This document shows, in pieces, positions 23,070-33,501 of a stretch of 64,000 nt of DNA. The stretch's first letter is position 1, and the number at the start of each line of letters is the position of its first letter. A program made the position numbers and the translations under genes. The notes beneath the pieces were generated by a model. The model made no database searches, was not told the DNA's origin, and saw only the letters and a list, made by a program, of their open reading frames with translations. The stretch comes from Thereva unica (lineage: Eukaryota; Arthropoda; Insecta; Diptera; Therevidae). Location: assembly GCA_949987705.1 (NCBI GenBank), contig OX465282.1:84990070-85054069 (forward strand), written 5' to 3'.

Positions 23070-23664
23070 TGTGGCGTCATTCCAAATTCAAAATGGCGGC
23101 CAACACTAAATTGCGGAAAGCTTATAATAGACTAAAAAGTAGAAAATATAACCGATCAACTTCCAATTTTGCACACACTCGTAGTTCGGGTGGTTAATGT
23201 GTATGAATAATGAGATGAATAGTTGAGTTAAGGGTGAGTTGATAATAAAGAAGCAATACACGTTACAAAAAATCACAAACAAACACAGAGATGCTGCTGT
23301 CAACTAAATTCAACTACTCAAATTCTGAACTCATGTCCGTATGCATAATTTCAACTAAACCCAGGTAGCAGAGCTGAGTCGAGTTCAGTCAACCTTAACC
23401 CAACTCGACTCCCGTTAACATGTAGTTCGACTTGGGTTCAACTTGAGTTCAACTCATCATGTATAAGTACTAAATGCAATCTGACCTTTTTGTAAAAAAA
23501 TCAAGAAGACGGTTCCGAGATGGCGGCCGTTTTTGCAATTATGTTCCACCGAGCCCACGACATGGGTATCAAATGAATACAGTAAACTGTGTGACATAAT
23601 TTTAAATCTAATAGAATTGCCATCATAAAATGGCGGAATACATATAATAAACTAAAAAGTAGAA

Positions 23665-24065
23665 AATAAAATAAATGGTTAAAAAATTTTTTTAAAAAAA
23701 ATTCTTTTCATTAACTAAAAAATGTACTGAAAAGTAAAAAATAAAAAATATTTTAAAGAAAGCGTGAAATTTCAATTTTAATGAAAAAGTTATTTAAAAG
23801 AATGGCGCATTTTTCATCAAAAAATTTTGTTAGAATTTGAAATTAACAAAGCAAAAAATTGAGAGTTATTGTAAATCTCACGCGATTTACAGTTATATTT
23901 TCAATTTTTGATGAAAAATGCACCATTCTTTTAATTAACTTTTTCATTAAAATTGAAATTTCACACTTTCTTTAAAATATTTTTTATTTTTTACTTTTCA
24001 GTACATTTTTTAGTTAATGAAAAAAATTTTTTTTAAAAATTTTTTTTAACCATTTATTTTATTTT
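23665..24065 (+). mobile_element. Palindromic element, copy B
   Basis: The outer arm AATAAAATAAATGGTTAAAA and inner arms (ACTAAAAAATGTACTGAAAAG, GCGTGAAATTTCAATTTTAA, AAGAATGGCGCATTTTTC) are complemented on the right side. About 85 bp of loop (23825-23908) read GTTAGAATTTGAAATTAAC, then TTGTAAATCTCACGCG. No coding capacity. In copy C, inside the duplicated segment, the loop is in the opposite orientation. Confidence 0.75.
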
Positions 24066-24159
24066 CGACTTAATTTGCAGTGTAATAAAACTAAGTATAA
24101 TAAATATTAGGTTTGTAGAAATGAGGTCAAAAAATATGACGCCGCCTCCCGGACTATTT

Positions 24160-24510
24160 TTTTGTAGTTGCATGGATGCCCATACAGGCGACTAAAATTT
24201 TTCGTTTTTCGAAATTTTAATTTTTTTTTAATTAATTAATTAGTACGATTTTTCATCATTTTTTTAGTTCTACACCTCTTGCAACTTGATTTTAATCCAC
24301 TTTCATATAACCGATCAACTCCAAAGTTTGCCCATATCTATAGTTCGCGTGACAATGCAATATGACATTTTTGTAAAAAAATCAAGATGGCGGCTCCAAG
24401 ATGGCTGCCGAATTCTGCAATTGTGTTTCCTGATGGCGGTAAACCCAAAATGGCGGCCAACATAAAACGGGGAATTACCTTTTTCTTTACAACGCACTTC
24501 CCTTGATTTC
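24160..24510 (+). repeat. Copy of the 14.1-14.9 kb repeat module
   Basis: Shares GTAGTTGCATGGATGCCCAT, TTTTCGAAATTTTAATT, AATTAGTACGA and CAAGATGGCGGCTCCAAGA with the repeats at 14.1-14.9 and 19.3 kb. Non-coding. Confidence 0.6.
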
Positions 24511-24529
24511 GTGGGTGAAATAATTGGTT

Positions 24530-24845
24530 AAACAAATTTTTTCACATCTAAAACTGTTACATGAAGCCCCGTTAAAATATATTACATTAAATTTAAAAGT
24601 TTTGCACGACTTTAAAAGCTTTATATCAAAGAGAGATAAAGAATTAGTGAAGTTTACGGAAAAATCGATATTTGAAAAAGGATGTTTTTGGTTTTTCGAA
24701 TTTTTATCGATGTTTTTCTATTGTGACACTATCATTTGTTTACGCCATCTTAAAGTAGAGGATTCAACGAAAAAAAATCCGTCTTCAAAATTTTAAAAAT
24801 CAAAAATTCGCTCGACAACTTTTTTGATTGAAAATGGGGCCTTTT
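24530..24845 (-). repeat. Dispersed repeat, inverted copy of 8570-8885
   Basis: Diverged reverse complement of the 8.6-8.9 kb repeat, including AAAGAGAGATAAAGAA, CGGAAAAATCGATATTTG and AACTTTTTTGATTGAAAATG. The 90-codon plus frame across it (24524-24796) is repeat-derived. Confidence 0.6.
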
Positions 24846-24859
24846 TTTAAAACGTTTTT

Positions 24860-27030
24860 ATTAGCTCGCTTTCTTGTCTGTCTGTTTGTCCGGTACAAAT
24901 CTTCCAATCGATTTTTTGAATACTTCTGGTTACCCGATCACCCTGAAATTTTGCACACAGCTTCAGCTCCGATGACAATGTAATATGGAATACTCACTAT
25001 ACCGTTAGATCCTTGGGGCCGTCTCAAGAGGACGGATAACTGTTTTCTTCATGGAACAAATTTTGCAATCGATTTTTCAAATACTTTCGGATATCCTATA
25101 CTGGTGAAATTTGGCGTACAGCTTTAGCCCCGATGACAATGCAATATGGTATTGGTATGTACCTTGAGGTCCATGGAGGCCGTCTCAGGATGGCGGATTG
25201 AAATATTCTTCCCCTTTTCAGTCAGTTTCCTTATTTTCATCCGGAGGCATCAGAAAGTTAGTTACCGGACTTTTTGGCCGTACACCATGCCGACACCGCA
25301 AAATGGGAAAGTATGTAACTTTTCAATTGTTTTTTTCTTCGAGCGGTTAAATAAGAATATTATGGTATACTCAATATACCTTTATATCCTTGGCGGCCGT
25401 CTCTGGAAGGTGGATTGAAATATTCTACACAACCCCTTCGACATAGGTATCAACTGAAAGGGTATGATAAGTAGAATACCATAAGCAATATAGTATACTC
25501 AACATATTGTTTGGTCCATGGCGGCTATCTCAAGAAGTCGGATTACCATTTTCTTCGCAACCCCTCGACATGGGTATTAAATGAAAGAGTATGATAAGTA
25601 GAACACCATAAGCAATATAGTATACTCAATATATCGTTTAGTCCATGGCGGTCATCTCAAGAGGGCGGATTACCATTTTCTTCATAACCCCTTCGAGATG
25701 AGTATCAAATGAAAGAGTGTGATAAGTAGAACACCGTAAGCAATATTGTATACTCAATATATCGTTTGGTCCAAAGTGGCCATCTCAAGAGGGCGGATTA
25801 CCATTTTCTTCACAACCCCTCGACATGGATATCAAATGAAAGGGGATAATAAGTAGAACACCATAGGCAATATAGAATACTCAATATATCGTTTGATCCA
25901 TGGCGGTCATCTCAAGAGGGCGGATTACCGATTTCTTCACTACCTCCTCGACATGGGTATCAAATGAAAGGGCATTATAAGTAGAATGCCATAAACTATG
26001 TCTTTAGATTCATGGCGGCCATCTAGAGAGGGCGGATTACCATTTTCTTCACAACACCCGAGACATGGGTATCAAATGAAAGGCTATGAAAAGTAGAACA
26101 CCATAAGCAATATAGTATACTCAATTTATAATTTGGTCCATGGCGGCCATCTCAAGAGGGCGGATTACCATTTCCTTCACAACCCCTACGAGATGGATAT
26201 CAAATGAAAGAGTATGATAAGTAGAACACCAAAGGCAATATAGTATACTCAATATATCGTTTGGTCCAAGACGGTCATCTCAAGAGGGCGGATTTCCACT
26301 TTCTTCTTGGGGGCCTCGGTAGCCTAAGGCCTGGCTACTATCCCAGAGGTTCCGGGTTCGAATCCCGGGCAGCCCCCCGGTCCTTCGCCTTTTCCACTTT
26401 CCCACCCACATAACTTTCCTTCTTGCTTCTTCCTTCTTTACATTCCTGATCCCTCCTGTCATAGTCTTCCTTAGCCCTTCCCCGCTCCACCAAAAAGCGA
26501 TAGTCATCGGTTGGTTGATGAGATTCAACTCGTTTCAGGAGGCATAACACTCCAGCGAGTTTTTTCTCGATGCCCCGATGTCAAAGTCGCGACAGTAATG
26601 GTTGGAAGTAGGTGGACTAATAAATATCGCGGGTAGGTTGTGACAGTTCCTTTTTTCACCGACTAGAGCTGCTGTTCGACATTGCACTCTATATGAATAA
26701 AATAGATTGGCGACACAGTATAAAGGGCGTTTCCTGTGACTCTAGTCTTTCACATAATAAAAAAAAACACACTTCGATATGGGTATCAAATGAGAGAGTA
26801 TGATAAGTAGAACACCATAAGCAATATAGTTTGCTCAATATATCGTTAGGTTCATTCCGGCCATCTCAAGAGGTCGGATTACCGTTATCTTTACAACCTC
26901 GTCGACATGGACATCAGATGAAGGAGCATCATTAGTAGAATACAATAGGCTATGTTGTTAGGATATGCCATGTACAATAAAATAAGCTATGTGACGTAAA
27001 TCAAAATTTAATATGGACACCAGTTACATA
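24860..27030 (+). repeat. Satellite-like tandem array, ~127-bp period
   Basis: From about 25436 a module recurs at near 127-bp spacing: at 25438, 25565, 25693, 25820, 25948, then a shorter unit and again near 26188. Each unit has CGACATGGGTATCAAATGAA, AAGTAGAACACCATAAGCAA, a TATACTCAATATATCGTTTG-like phrase and TCTCAAGAGGGCGGATTACC. More diverged units precede it (24.87-25.43 kb). The array resumes at 26769 after a SINE insertion and fades by about 27030. Non-coding. Confidence 0.85.
26309..26768 (+). mobile_element. tRNA-derived SINE, copy 1
   Basis: The head GGGGGCCTCGGTAGCC...GGTTCGAATCC has a perfect Pol III B-box and an A-box-like GGTAGCCTAAGG. It is followed by a non-tRNA body (TTCGCCTTTTCCACTTTC, CATCGGTTGGTTGATGA, AGAGCTGCTGTTCGACATTG) and an ATAATAAAAAAAA tail. 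Copy 2 at 28964 has the same head, body and tail in the same order. The element interrupts the 127-bp satellite, which resumes directly after it. No obvious target duplication. It would rely on a LINE RT in trans. Confidence 0.85.
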
Positions 27031-27433
27031 ATGGAAACTAATACGGTAAATTTTTTAAAGTAAAATGAAAGATAAAAGTTTTAGATAATTACGACTGAAA
27101 TTTAATTTTTAGATGTTTTTATATGAAGAAAGCAGTTAAATACAATCAAAAGCCATCTAAAAGCTTTTCAGTAAAAGAGTAGTTGCGAGTACTCACGAGT
27201 GGAAATAGTAAAATAGATCAGAAAAGAGACGCAGCTATTATTGAAATATAAATAAAATAAAATAAATTTAGCTTCCTTCTTCATTTGAATTTTCAGGAAT
27301 TTTAAAATTAAACAGATTGGTATATTATTAGTAGACTTAGGTAACAATTTTCCGCATGTATCCGTCATAATATCATCAAGATGTTAAAAATTGATTGCAA
27401 AATGTCACACGCAAGACTAAAAAGCAGAAAATG
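27031..27433. other. No gene recognised
   Basis: AT-rich spacer between the satellite and the foldback element. The 66-codon minus frame has no domain. Confidence 0.35.
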
Positions 27434-27909
27434 ATTATTTAGATAAAAAAAACTTTTTAATATAGCACGTTTTTATAACGAACTAAAAAGTATAAAATAA
27501 TTTCTCCTAGCCCCATACAGATTTAGAACCTCAAACATATTCCTAACACCATACAGACAGTCCTGAAAATTTGTGATTGTGAATTTGTAATAGCTATGAA
27601 AATATTTGTAAGATTTTAAACAAAAAAACGTGGGGCGCATGATATATACAATAGTAGGAGTGGAGAGTAGCTGGGTTGAGAAATCATTCGCATCAATCAT
27701 GTATGCGCCCCACGTTTTTTCGTTTAAAATCTTACAAATATTTTCATAGCTATTACAAATTCACAATCACAAATTTTCAGGACTGTCTGTATGGTGTTAG
27801 GAATATGTTTGAGGTTCTAAATCTGTATGGGGCTAGGAGAAATTATTTTATACTTTTTAGTTCGTTATAAAAACGTGCTATATTAAAAAGTTTTTTTTAT
27901 CTAAATAAT
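27434..27909. mobile_element. Foldback element: 207-bp near-perfect inverted repeat
   Basis: Arms 27434-27640 and 27703-27909 are reverse complements. I noticed only one mismatch (AAACAAAAAAACG against AAACGAAAAAACG). The 62-bp spacer has no similarity to the arms. The ends read ATTATTTAGAT and ATCTAAATAAT. Both arms translate to the same 50-odd residue peptide (FHSYYKFTITNFQDC...), which reflects the palindrome, not a gene. A transcript would form a 207-bp duplex. No target duplication is evident; superfamily unknown. Confidence 0.85.
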
Positions 27910-27924
27910 TTTTAAATTAAGGTC

Positions 27925-28225
27925 ATAAAAACAAAACGAAACAACCAATCGCTTTGAAAAAAATTGGGCTTTTTCGAAACATGAAAATCTACATTTCCCT
28001 CAAATTTCATTAAAATTGGATCATTTTTGTGAAATATAAAAATGATAAACGAAAAACTCGGTTTTTGACCTTTCTCTCTCCATTTTTTGAGGTTATGTCG
28101 AAAAATGATTTGAACAAAATCTCTAGATCTTTTAATAATCTACAACGTTTACATTTAACGTTTTTCGATAGGAGGTCTACTTTTCTCAAAAATCGTAAAA
28201 AACCACGTTTAACCCCCTAAAACTC
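27925..28225 (+). repeat. Dispersed repeat, inverted copy of 6690-6960
   Basis: Shares TTCGAAACATGAAAATCTAC, ATTGGATCATTTTTGTGAA, GAGGTTATGTCGAAAAATGA and TTTAACGTTTTTCGATAGGA with the 6.7-6.96 kb repeat in reverse complement. The 63-codon frame here is repeat sequence. Confidence 0.6.
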
Positions 28226-28234
28226 ACATTTTGG

Positions 28235-28586
28235 CTGCCCCGCCAAATATTCTTCTTTCGGCACCTGAAAGAAGTCGATATAACTTTTGATTCACGCGGT
28301 ATCGTGCCGGTACAAAAATCACCTAAGTCGTTTAAACCAAAAAACGGTTCGACCGAATTTTATGAAAATCTTTTCAGATCATATTTTCGTTAATATTCTT
28401 CGAATGGCACCTCAACTAAGCCGATATCTTTTTTGGTTCACGTTATATTGTGCCCATCCTTACGCAAAAACACACACACACACGCTTCTTCTCAAATTTT
28501 TGCTTACAATGCCATTGGGACCTTGAGAAATGAAAATACGTTGAAAATTTCGTGTTCGATTTTCGGACCGATTGCAATAACTTCCC
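28235..28586 (-). repeat. Truncated copy of the TTAA-flanked element
   Basis: The reverse complement, starting GGAAGTTATTGCAATCGGTC, matches 45803-46140, through GTCCGAAAATCGA and into the ATCTTTTCAGATCATATTTT unit. It lacks the CTTCCCAGTAT terminus and the other repeat units. A CA tract (about 28467-28482) sits in the position of the GTGTGTGCG tract of the longer copy. Confidence 0.65.
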
Positions 28587-28963
28587 TGACCTACGTTAAC
28601 AATTAACAAAAAGGACTCTATCAAAGCATCATCAACAGTGTCAATCGGCTGAATTTTTAAGGACCACCAGGAGGCACTGCCATGGCTTTCTCAATTAATC
28701 TCATATTGGTCAAAATACGTGCAGATAAAAAGGTTACCGAAGCAGAGATTACTGCAACTTTATTCACATAAGGAAAAACCGCTCATTCTATGTTTAATAT
28801 ACTGATCGAAGAAGATCATATGGAAAATCCTGCGTGCTACATATCTAAAAACAATCACAAAGTAAAGTTTTACAACACTGCATGATGGTTGTCTGGGACT
28901 GGGATGAATGTACTACGGCAAAGAAATCATCTATTGAAGCCGTTAACAGAACAATGCAAGAAT
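28587..28963. other. No gene recognised
   Basis: Spacer before SINE copy 2, without recognised coding sequence or terminal repeats. Confidence 0.35.
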
Positions 28964-29368
28964 GGGGGCCTAGGTAGCCTAATAAGTAAGGCGTTTGGCT
29001 ACCATCCCAAAGGTCCTGGGCTCGAATCTCCGCCAGCCCCACGGTCCTTCGCCTTTTCCACTTTCTTCTTTCTTTCTTCTTCCCTCTTTACATTCCTGAT
29101 TCCTTACGTCATAGCCTTTCTTAGCCCTTCCCCGCTCCACCAAAGCGCATGTCATCGGTTGGTTGATGAAACTCAACTCAGATGCCCCGATATCAAAGTC
29201 GCAATAGTAATGGTTGGGAGTAGGTGGATTAACAATATCGCGGGCAGGGTTGTAGCAGTTCCTTCCTTCCCGACTAGAGCTGCTGTTTGACATTGCACTC
29301 TATACGAAGAAAATAGATCGTCAACAGTATAAGTATTTCCTGAGACCTAGTCGTTCACATAAAAAAAA
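28964..29368 (+). mobile_element. tRNA-derived SINE, copy 2
   Basis: Head GGGGGCCTAGGTAGCCTAAT with a slightly decayed B-box (GGCTCGAATCT). The body is the same as in copy 1 (CGGTCCTTCGCCTTTTCCAC, GCCCTTCCCCGCTCCACCAA, AATATCGCGGGCAGG, TTGACATTGCACTCTATA), with an A-rich end at 29360-29368. Some 55 bp shorter than copy 1 because of internal indels. It demonstrates that head plus body is a mobile unit. Confidence 0.85.
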
Positions 29369-29739
29369 TTTTAAGAACAAAGAAAATATTGTTTTGGGGA
29401 GTAACTGTTCAAATTATTGCACGTCTAAAATGATCGCTCATTTAGGGACAGAATGAAAAGCGCCAATAAAAACAGAATATGAGAGCGCAATCGGAACACT
29501 CAAAATTCAATTTAATTATCCTCAACATAGGATAGAGAAAATATTCCGAGATTAATCATGATCGTGACATTGAGCTATTGGCTGCTCTTTGAAACTTCGT
29601 AATAGACACGGAAATTTTGATGAGCTGCATTTATGACGATTTGCAAAATATCAACTCAACTAGGTCGTTTTGACTCAGTAATGCCCCAAACCTTTTAATA
29701 CTTACAAGTGAAACATCGAGCAAGCGATATAAAGAAGCG
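29369..29739. other. No gene recognised
   Basis: Spacer between SINE copy 2 and a Harbinger-type MITE, with no recognisable coding or repeat structure. Confidence 0.35.
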
Positions 29740-29742
29740 TTA

Positions 29743-30094
29743 AGGCCCAATTACAATGAACGGATGAGAGCGGAACACACTCGGATTGAACTGTCAAAGT
29801 GGTTTTCCTAACATGCGTTTTCGATTACAATGAACAGACATAAGCGAATTTGAGCCGATCTGTGCGGATTCGTTCTCATTGGTTTAGAAATCGCCGGATT
29901 GGGCTGTCAGAATTTTTGTAAACATAACATTTTATTTGCTTTTTTTTATAATTTAAAAAATGTTTTGTGATGAACGATTAATAGGAGAAGTGAGAGAAAA
30001 CGAATTATTAGTATAATAAGGCGAAAAGTGGTAATTATACAAAACACTTTGACGTTTAAACGCGAAAAGATCCGTTCATTGTAACGGTGAATTG
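29743..30094. mobile_element. PIF/Harbinger-like MITE, decayed copy
   Basis: The left end AGGCCCAATTACAATGAACG is preceded by TTA. The right end begins as its complement (ATCCGTTCATTGTAA) but then diverges, with TTA at 30095. Internal phrases (GAACTGTCAAAGTGGTTTTC and the ATTCGTTCTCATTGG region) match the MITE at 36098-36563. A 3-bp TTA/TAA-type target is characteristic of PIF/Harbinger. No ORF. Confidence 0.7.
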
Positions 30095-30097
30095 TTA

Positions 30098-30940
30098 ACT
30101 GTGCAATAATATATGTATTATGAACATTTTTGCATCGCCAGTGGCGTGCGGATTGTATGCTAAAACATGTAACGACGAAACACGAAACGGGAAGCAGCCT
30201 TTTTCAAGATCAAATCAGTAGTATCGTGTTTAAATGTTCTCAAGCCGATATATATTTATTCGATTTATTATGGGCGCCAAATTGTGAATTTTTGGACAGC
30301 ACAGTGGACGCCAATTTTGAAAAAGTGCCCTATTTTAGAGCTTTTTGTCGCTATGTAGTCTATTGATTATGTCTCAAAAACAGGGCATTAAGGAACGTTT
30401 AATGGGTCATTTAAGTAGAAAAAATCGCGGTGTCCTATTAAATTAGAGGGTGGAAATTGGAGATAGGGGTCAAAATGGACCTTTTTAGTTTTTGCGATAT
30501 AACGCACAATAGCCTAATGGGCTAAATACATTTGATGCTGTTTAGGGAAGTTGGTTACGGCTTAAATTGTACTTGCCCGGAAAAAAGGTATTTTAAGGTT
30601 AATGCAAGAAAATCCCAAAACTAGTTTAGCTTCACTTCGTCCTAGAAATTGTTTACTAGCGGGTTCTGCGGATACTCACTCAGTATGTGTTTCCACTATA
30701 CCCAAAACATTTAGTTAGGATCGATTGTCTGGACATTATTCATAGGAAATACTACAAGCTTTCTAATTTTGGAAAAAAGTACAGGTTTACTAAGTAGTTT
30801 TTGGAGAAAGGTAAAAATTTTAATTAAAGAAACCCTGGACTTTGGAACTGTCGCTTTTACAATTTTAGATAGGTGGGAACACTGATTCCTTATTCGTGGA
30901 AATAGGTTATATCGTCACAAAAATACAGGTTGGATTAGGT
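30098..30940. other. Spacer, partly dispersed repeat
   Basis: No gene recognised. Positions near 30240-30330 resemble the repeat at about 15.16-15.49 kb. The 78-codon plus frame at 30130-30366 crosses that repeat and has no domain. Confidence 0.4.
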
Positions 30941-30945
30941 ATTTC

Positions 30946-31127
30946 TATTAGAAGGACTTTAGCAGTGAGGATCCAACGATTTCAAAATTAAATAAATACT
31001 ATTTTCTTTTAGATAAAAATGTATTAAACATTCAGTTAAAACAAAAATCTTTTATCGACTGACAGTTAAATTAAAAAGCAATGCTAATATAACAACAAAA
31101 CTACAAATCGAGAATACACTGTCAATA
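30946..31127 (-). repeat. Copia 3' LTR
   Basis: 182 bp, reading TATTGACAGTG...CCTTCTAATA on the minus strand. It matches the other LTR with a single difference that I could find (GGATCC here, GGACCC there, about 26 bases from the left edge). Confidence 0.95.
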
Positions 31128-31136
31128 CTCCTCCTT
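31128..31136 (-). promoter_or_regulatory. Polypurine tract
   Basis: AAGGAGGAG (minus strand) lies directly against the 3' LTR, the position required to prime plus-strand DNA synthesis. Assignment is by position and composition. Confidence 0.75.
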
Positions 31137-31577
31137 ATTCCGATTTCATCACACCGCATTCTTTTCTTAATATTTTGATACGAGTCGCTGACAAAGGCTT
31201 CGTTAACAAATCTGCCAGCATTTCTTCAGTTGGACAATAAACACATTTGACCACCTGTTTATCAATGTAGTCTTTAACGAAATAATATCGCACATCGATA
31301 TGCTTTGATCGGCCTGAGAATTTCTCCTCCTCAATTAGCCTCAAGCAACTTTGGTTGTCCTCGAACAATGTAGTTGGTTTGTCCATTTTTTGATTGAAAT
31401 CCATCAATATTCGACGGATCCATAATACTTCCTTGCATGCCTCAGATAAAGCGATAAATTCAGCCTCTGTTGATGATAAAGAAACGCATGTTTGTTTCTT
31501 GCAACTCCAGCTGATCACACCACCAAATAGCTTGAAAACGTATCCACTATTTGATTTTCGATCCAACCTGTTTTCGG
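31135..31577 (-). pseudogene. Copia RNase H segment
   Basis: This is the C-terminal end of the Copia polyprotein, which degrades the RNA of the RNA:DNA hybrid. Visible are the SNSGYVF block, VSLSSTEAEFIALSEACKE with an acidic catalytic residue, FEDNQSCL and the SKHIDVRYYFVKDYI block, then a terminal stop at 31135. It is in the same frame as the RT but cut off from it by an in-frame TAG at 31579-31581, at a place where related elements have Trp after ADAN. Length and motifs are otherwise normal. Confidence 0.9.
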
Positions 31578-31578
31578 C

Positions 31579-33057
31579 CTAATTTGCATCCGCATAGCCG
31601 ATAAGATCAGTTTTGTTTTCAACACCGCCAAGCAATAATGAAAAATCTGCAGTGCCCTTTAAATATTTGAGTATACGCTTTAGCTCATTCCAGTCCTCTT
31701 GCGTTGGTTTAGAAACCTTTTGTGCCAAAATTGATACACTTGCTGATATATCTGGTCTAGTATTCACAGAAATATATAACAAGCACCCAATTAACTGTCG
31801 ATAATTTTCGTTGTTGGTTAAATTTTCTGATTCTTCACCTTTTTCATATGAAACGCTAATTGGCACATCAGATGGTTTTGAATCTGCTAAACCAAAATCA
31901 TCCAGTATCTTACTGATGTACGCTGTTTGATTTAATGCGAAACCACCTTGAGAATTTCTTTTGATCTGTAGTCCAAGATAATTTCGAATTTCACCCAGAT
32001 TCTTGATCTTGAATTTTGCACCCAGGATTCTTACACATTCCACTGAAAGCTCATTGTGTTTGCTAGCAATGATCAAATCATCAACGTAAATCAAAACATA
32101 GCAAAATTTACTTCCTATTGCAAATGTGTAAAGACATGGATCATTTTTGCTTTGAGTATATCCAGCATCAACCAACACCTGATGGATTGCTTTATTCCAA
32201 ACCCTTGCTGATTGTTTTAATCCGTATATGCTCCTCCTCAAGAGACAAACATTATCCTCCTTTTCCTCAACTATGAATCCCGGTGGCTGCTTCATATAAA
32301 TTGTTTCATTTAATCTTCCGTGAAGAAATGCTGACTTTGCGTCAAGATGAGTTACTTTCATTTTTTCATTCGTCGCAATGGTAAGTAAAATTCTGAATGT
32401 TGATTGTCTTACCACTGGAGCGAACACTTCATCGTAATGTGTTCCGAACTTTTGTGAAAATCCTTGTGCAACTAATCGAGCCTTGAACTGTTGAATTTTT
32501 CCACTGGCATCTCTTTTAACTTTGTAAACCCATTTGCACCCGATTGCACGACGACCATCCGGCAATTTTACCAACTCCCAAGTATTATTTTCTTTCAATG
32601 AAGACATTTCATTCTTCATAGCATTAATCCACTCATCCTTTTGATTCGATGTAATTGCTTGATTGTAACTTTTCGGTTCAATTATATCTTCATTAATTGC
32701 TTTCATTACTTGAATCAACCTTTCGGGTGGAACACCTTTATTTGATCGTGTAGATCGACGAACTGCTATTATTTCACTACCAACTTCTGGTCCTGTATTG
32801 TTTTCTGTTTGTGGTAATGCATCGTTAAGTTCTGCTTCGTTACTTTCATCCGTGTTGAAAAATTCTTGTTCTGCTGTATGTTCAATTGATATAACATTTT
32901 CCTCTTCTTGTTGATCTAATTTCCAGCTGCTATCTTTATCGATAAACTTCACATTTCGACTCACGATGAATTTTCCTGTTGATGGCACAAAACACCTGTA
33001 TGCCTTTGAAGCCATATCATATCCAACGAGAATTGTTGGGATTGCCTTTGGATCGAG
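31579..33057 (-). pseudogene. Copia reverse transcriptase segment
   Basis: Open for 478 codons from the Met at 33015. Motifs in order: WVYKVKRDASGKIQQFKARL, VTHLDAKSAFLHGRL (first catalytic Asp), GLKQSARVWN, CYVLIYVDDLIIASK (YVDD box) and RQLIGCLLYISVNTRPDIS. All palm motifs are intact. It is bounded upstream by an in-frame TAA about 33058-33060, just after PDERRR of the integrase, and downstream by the TAG before RNase H. These nonsense changes are the only breaks in this part. Confidence 0.95.
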
Positions 33058-33501
33058 TTATCGTCTTCTTTCGTCTGGCACGTGCGTGCAACATTTTGAA
33101 CCAAAACGTTTGAAATATCCAACACTTGGCTTTTTCTTAAACCAACTCTCATACGGCGTTTTCTCAATATCCCTTGCCGGTAATCGATTCTGTATGTAAT
33201 TGGCCATAGTGATTGCTTCACCCCAAAACTTGTATTCAAGATTGGCATCTATTAACATACACCTAGCCATTTCCACTAGAGTACGATTCTTCCTTTCCGC
33301 AACACCATTTTGTTGTGGGGTATATGGTGCTGTTCTTTGAAACTGGATACCATTTTCCTGTAAATATCTCACAAAGTGCACACCCATGTACTCACCTCCC
33401 CTATCAGTACGAATTACCTTTGGTTTTCTTTGAAACATATGTAGTTAAACATAAATTTATGAATTCCTTAAACTTTTCAAAAACTTCGGATTTATTCTCT
33501 A
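33058..33501 (-). pseudogene. Copia integrase, distal part
   Basis: Begins at the Helentron junction with NKSEVFEKFKEF, then after a frameshift near 33440 reads KVIRTDRGGEYMG (second catalytic Asp) and PYTPQQNGVAERKNRTLVEM (catalytic Glu). It continues FWGEAI and a GYFKRFGSKC block. The first Asp of the DDE triad lies on the other side of the insertion at about 34.9 kb. Ends at the TAA before the RT segment. Confidence 0.9.

Larger units (their letters stand above)
19285..24066 (+). repeat. Segmental duplication, copy 1 (retrotransposon-filled)
   Basis: Apart from the non-LTR insertion at 19551-23069, this segment runs colinear and nearly identical with 47073-48590. It covers ATTAAATTCTTTTATTTAAC, the GGTTTCGGATAGAGCTGAAA module, the AAAATGGCGGCCAACAC module, a GAGTTAAGGGTGAGTTGAT block and the palindromic element. 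Differences seen by eye are a handful of single bases, one extra 269-bp tandem unit in copy 2, and the orientation of the palindrome loop. Confidence 0.85.

Noticed and set aside
26309..26380. tRNA gene
   Set aside because: The B-box is perfect but the acceptor arms pair poorly, and the same head with the same downstream body recurs at 28964, so it is the head of a SINE.
25436..26960. CRISPR-like array
   Set aside because: Units of about 127 bp are continuous tandem satellite monomers with no repeat/spacer alternation, in a eukaryotic context.
27473..27870. Two converging small genes with the same peptide
   Set aside because: The identical peptide on both strands is produced by the two arms of one inverted repeat.
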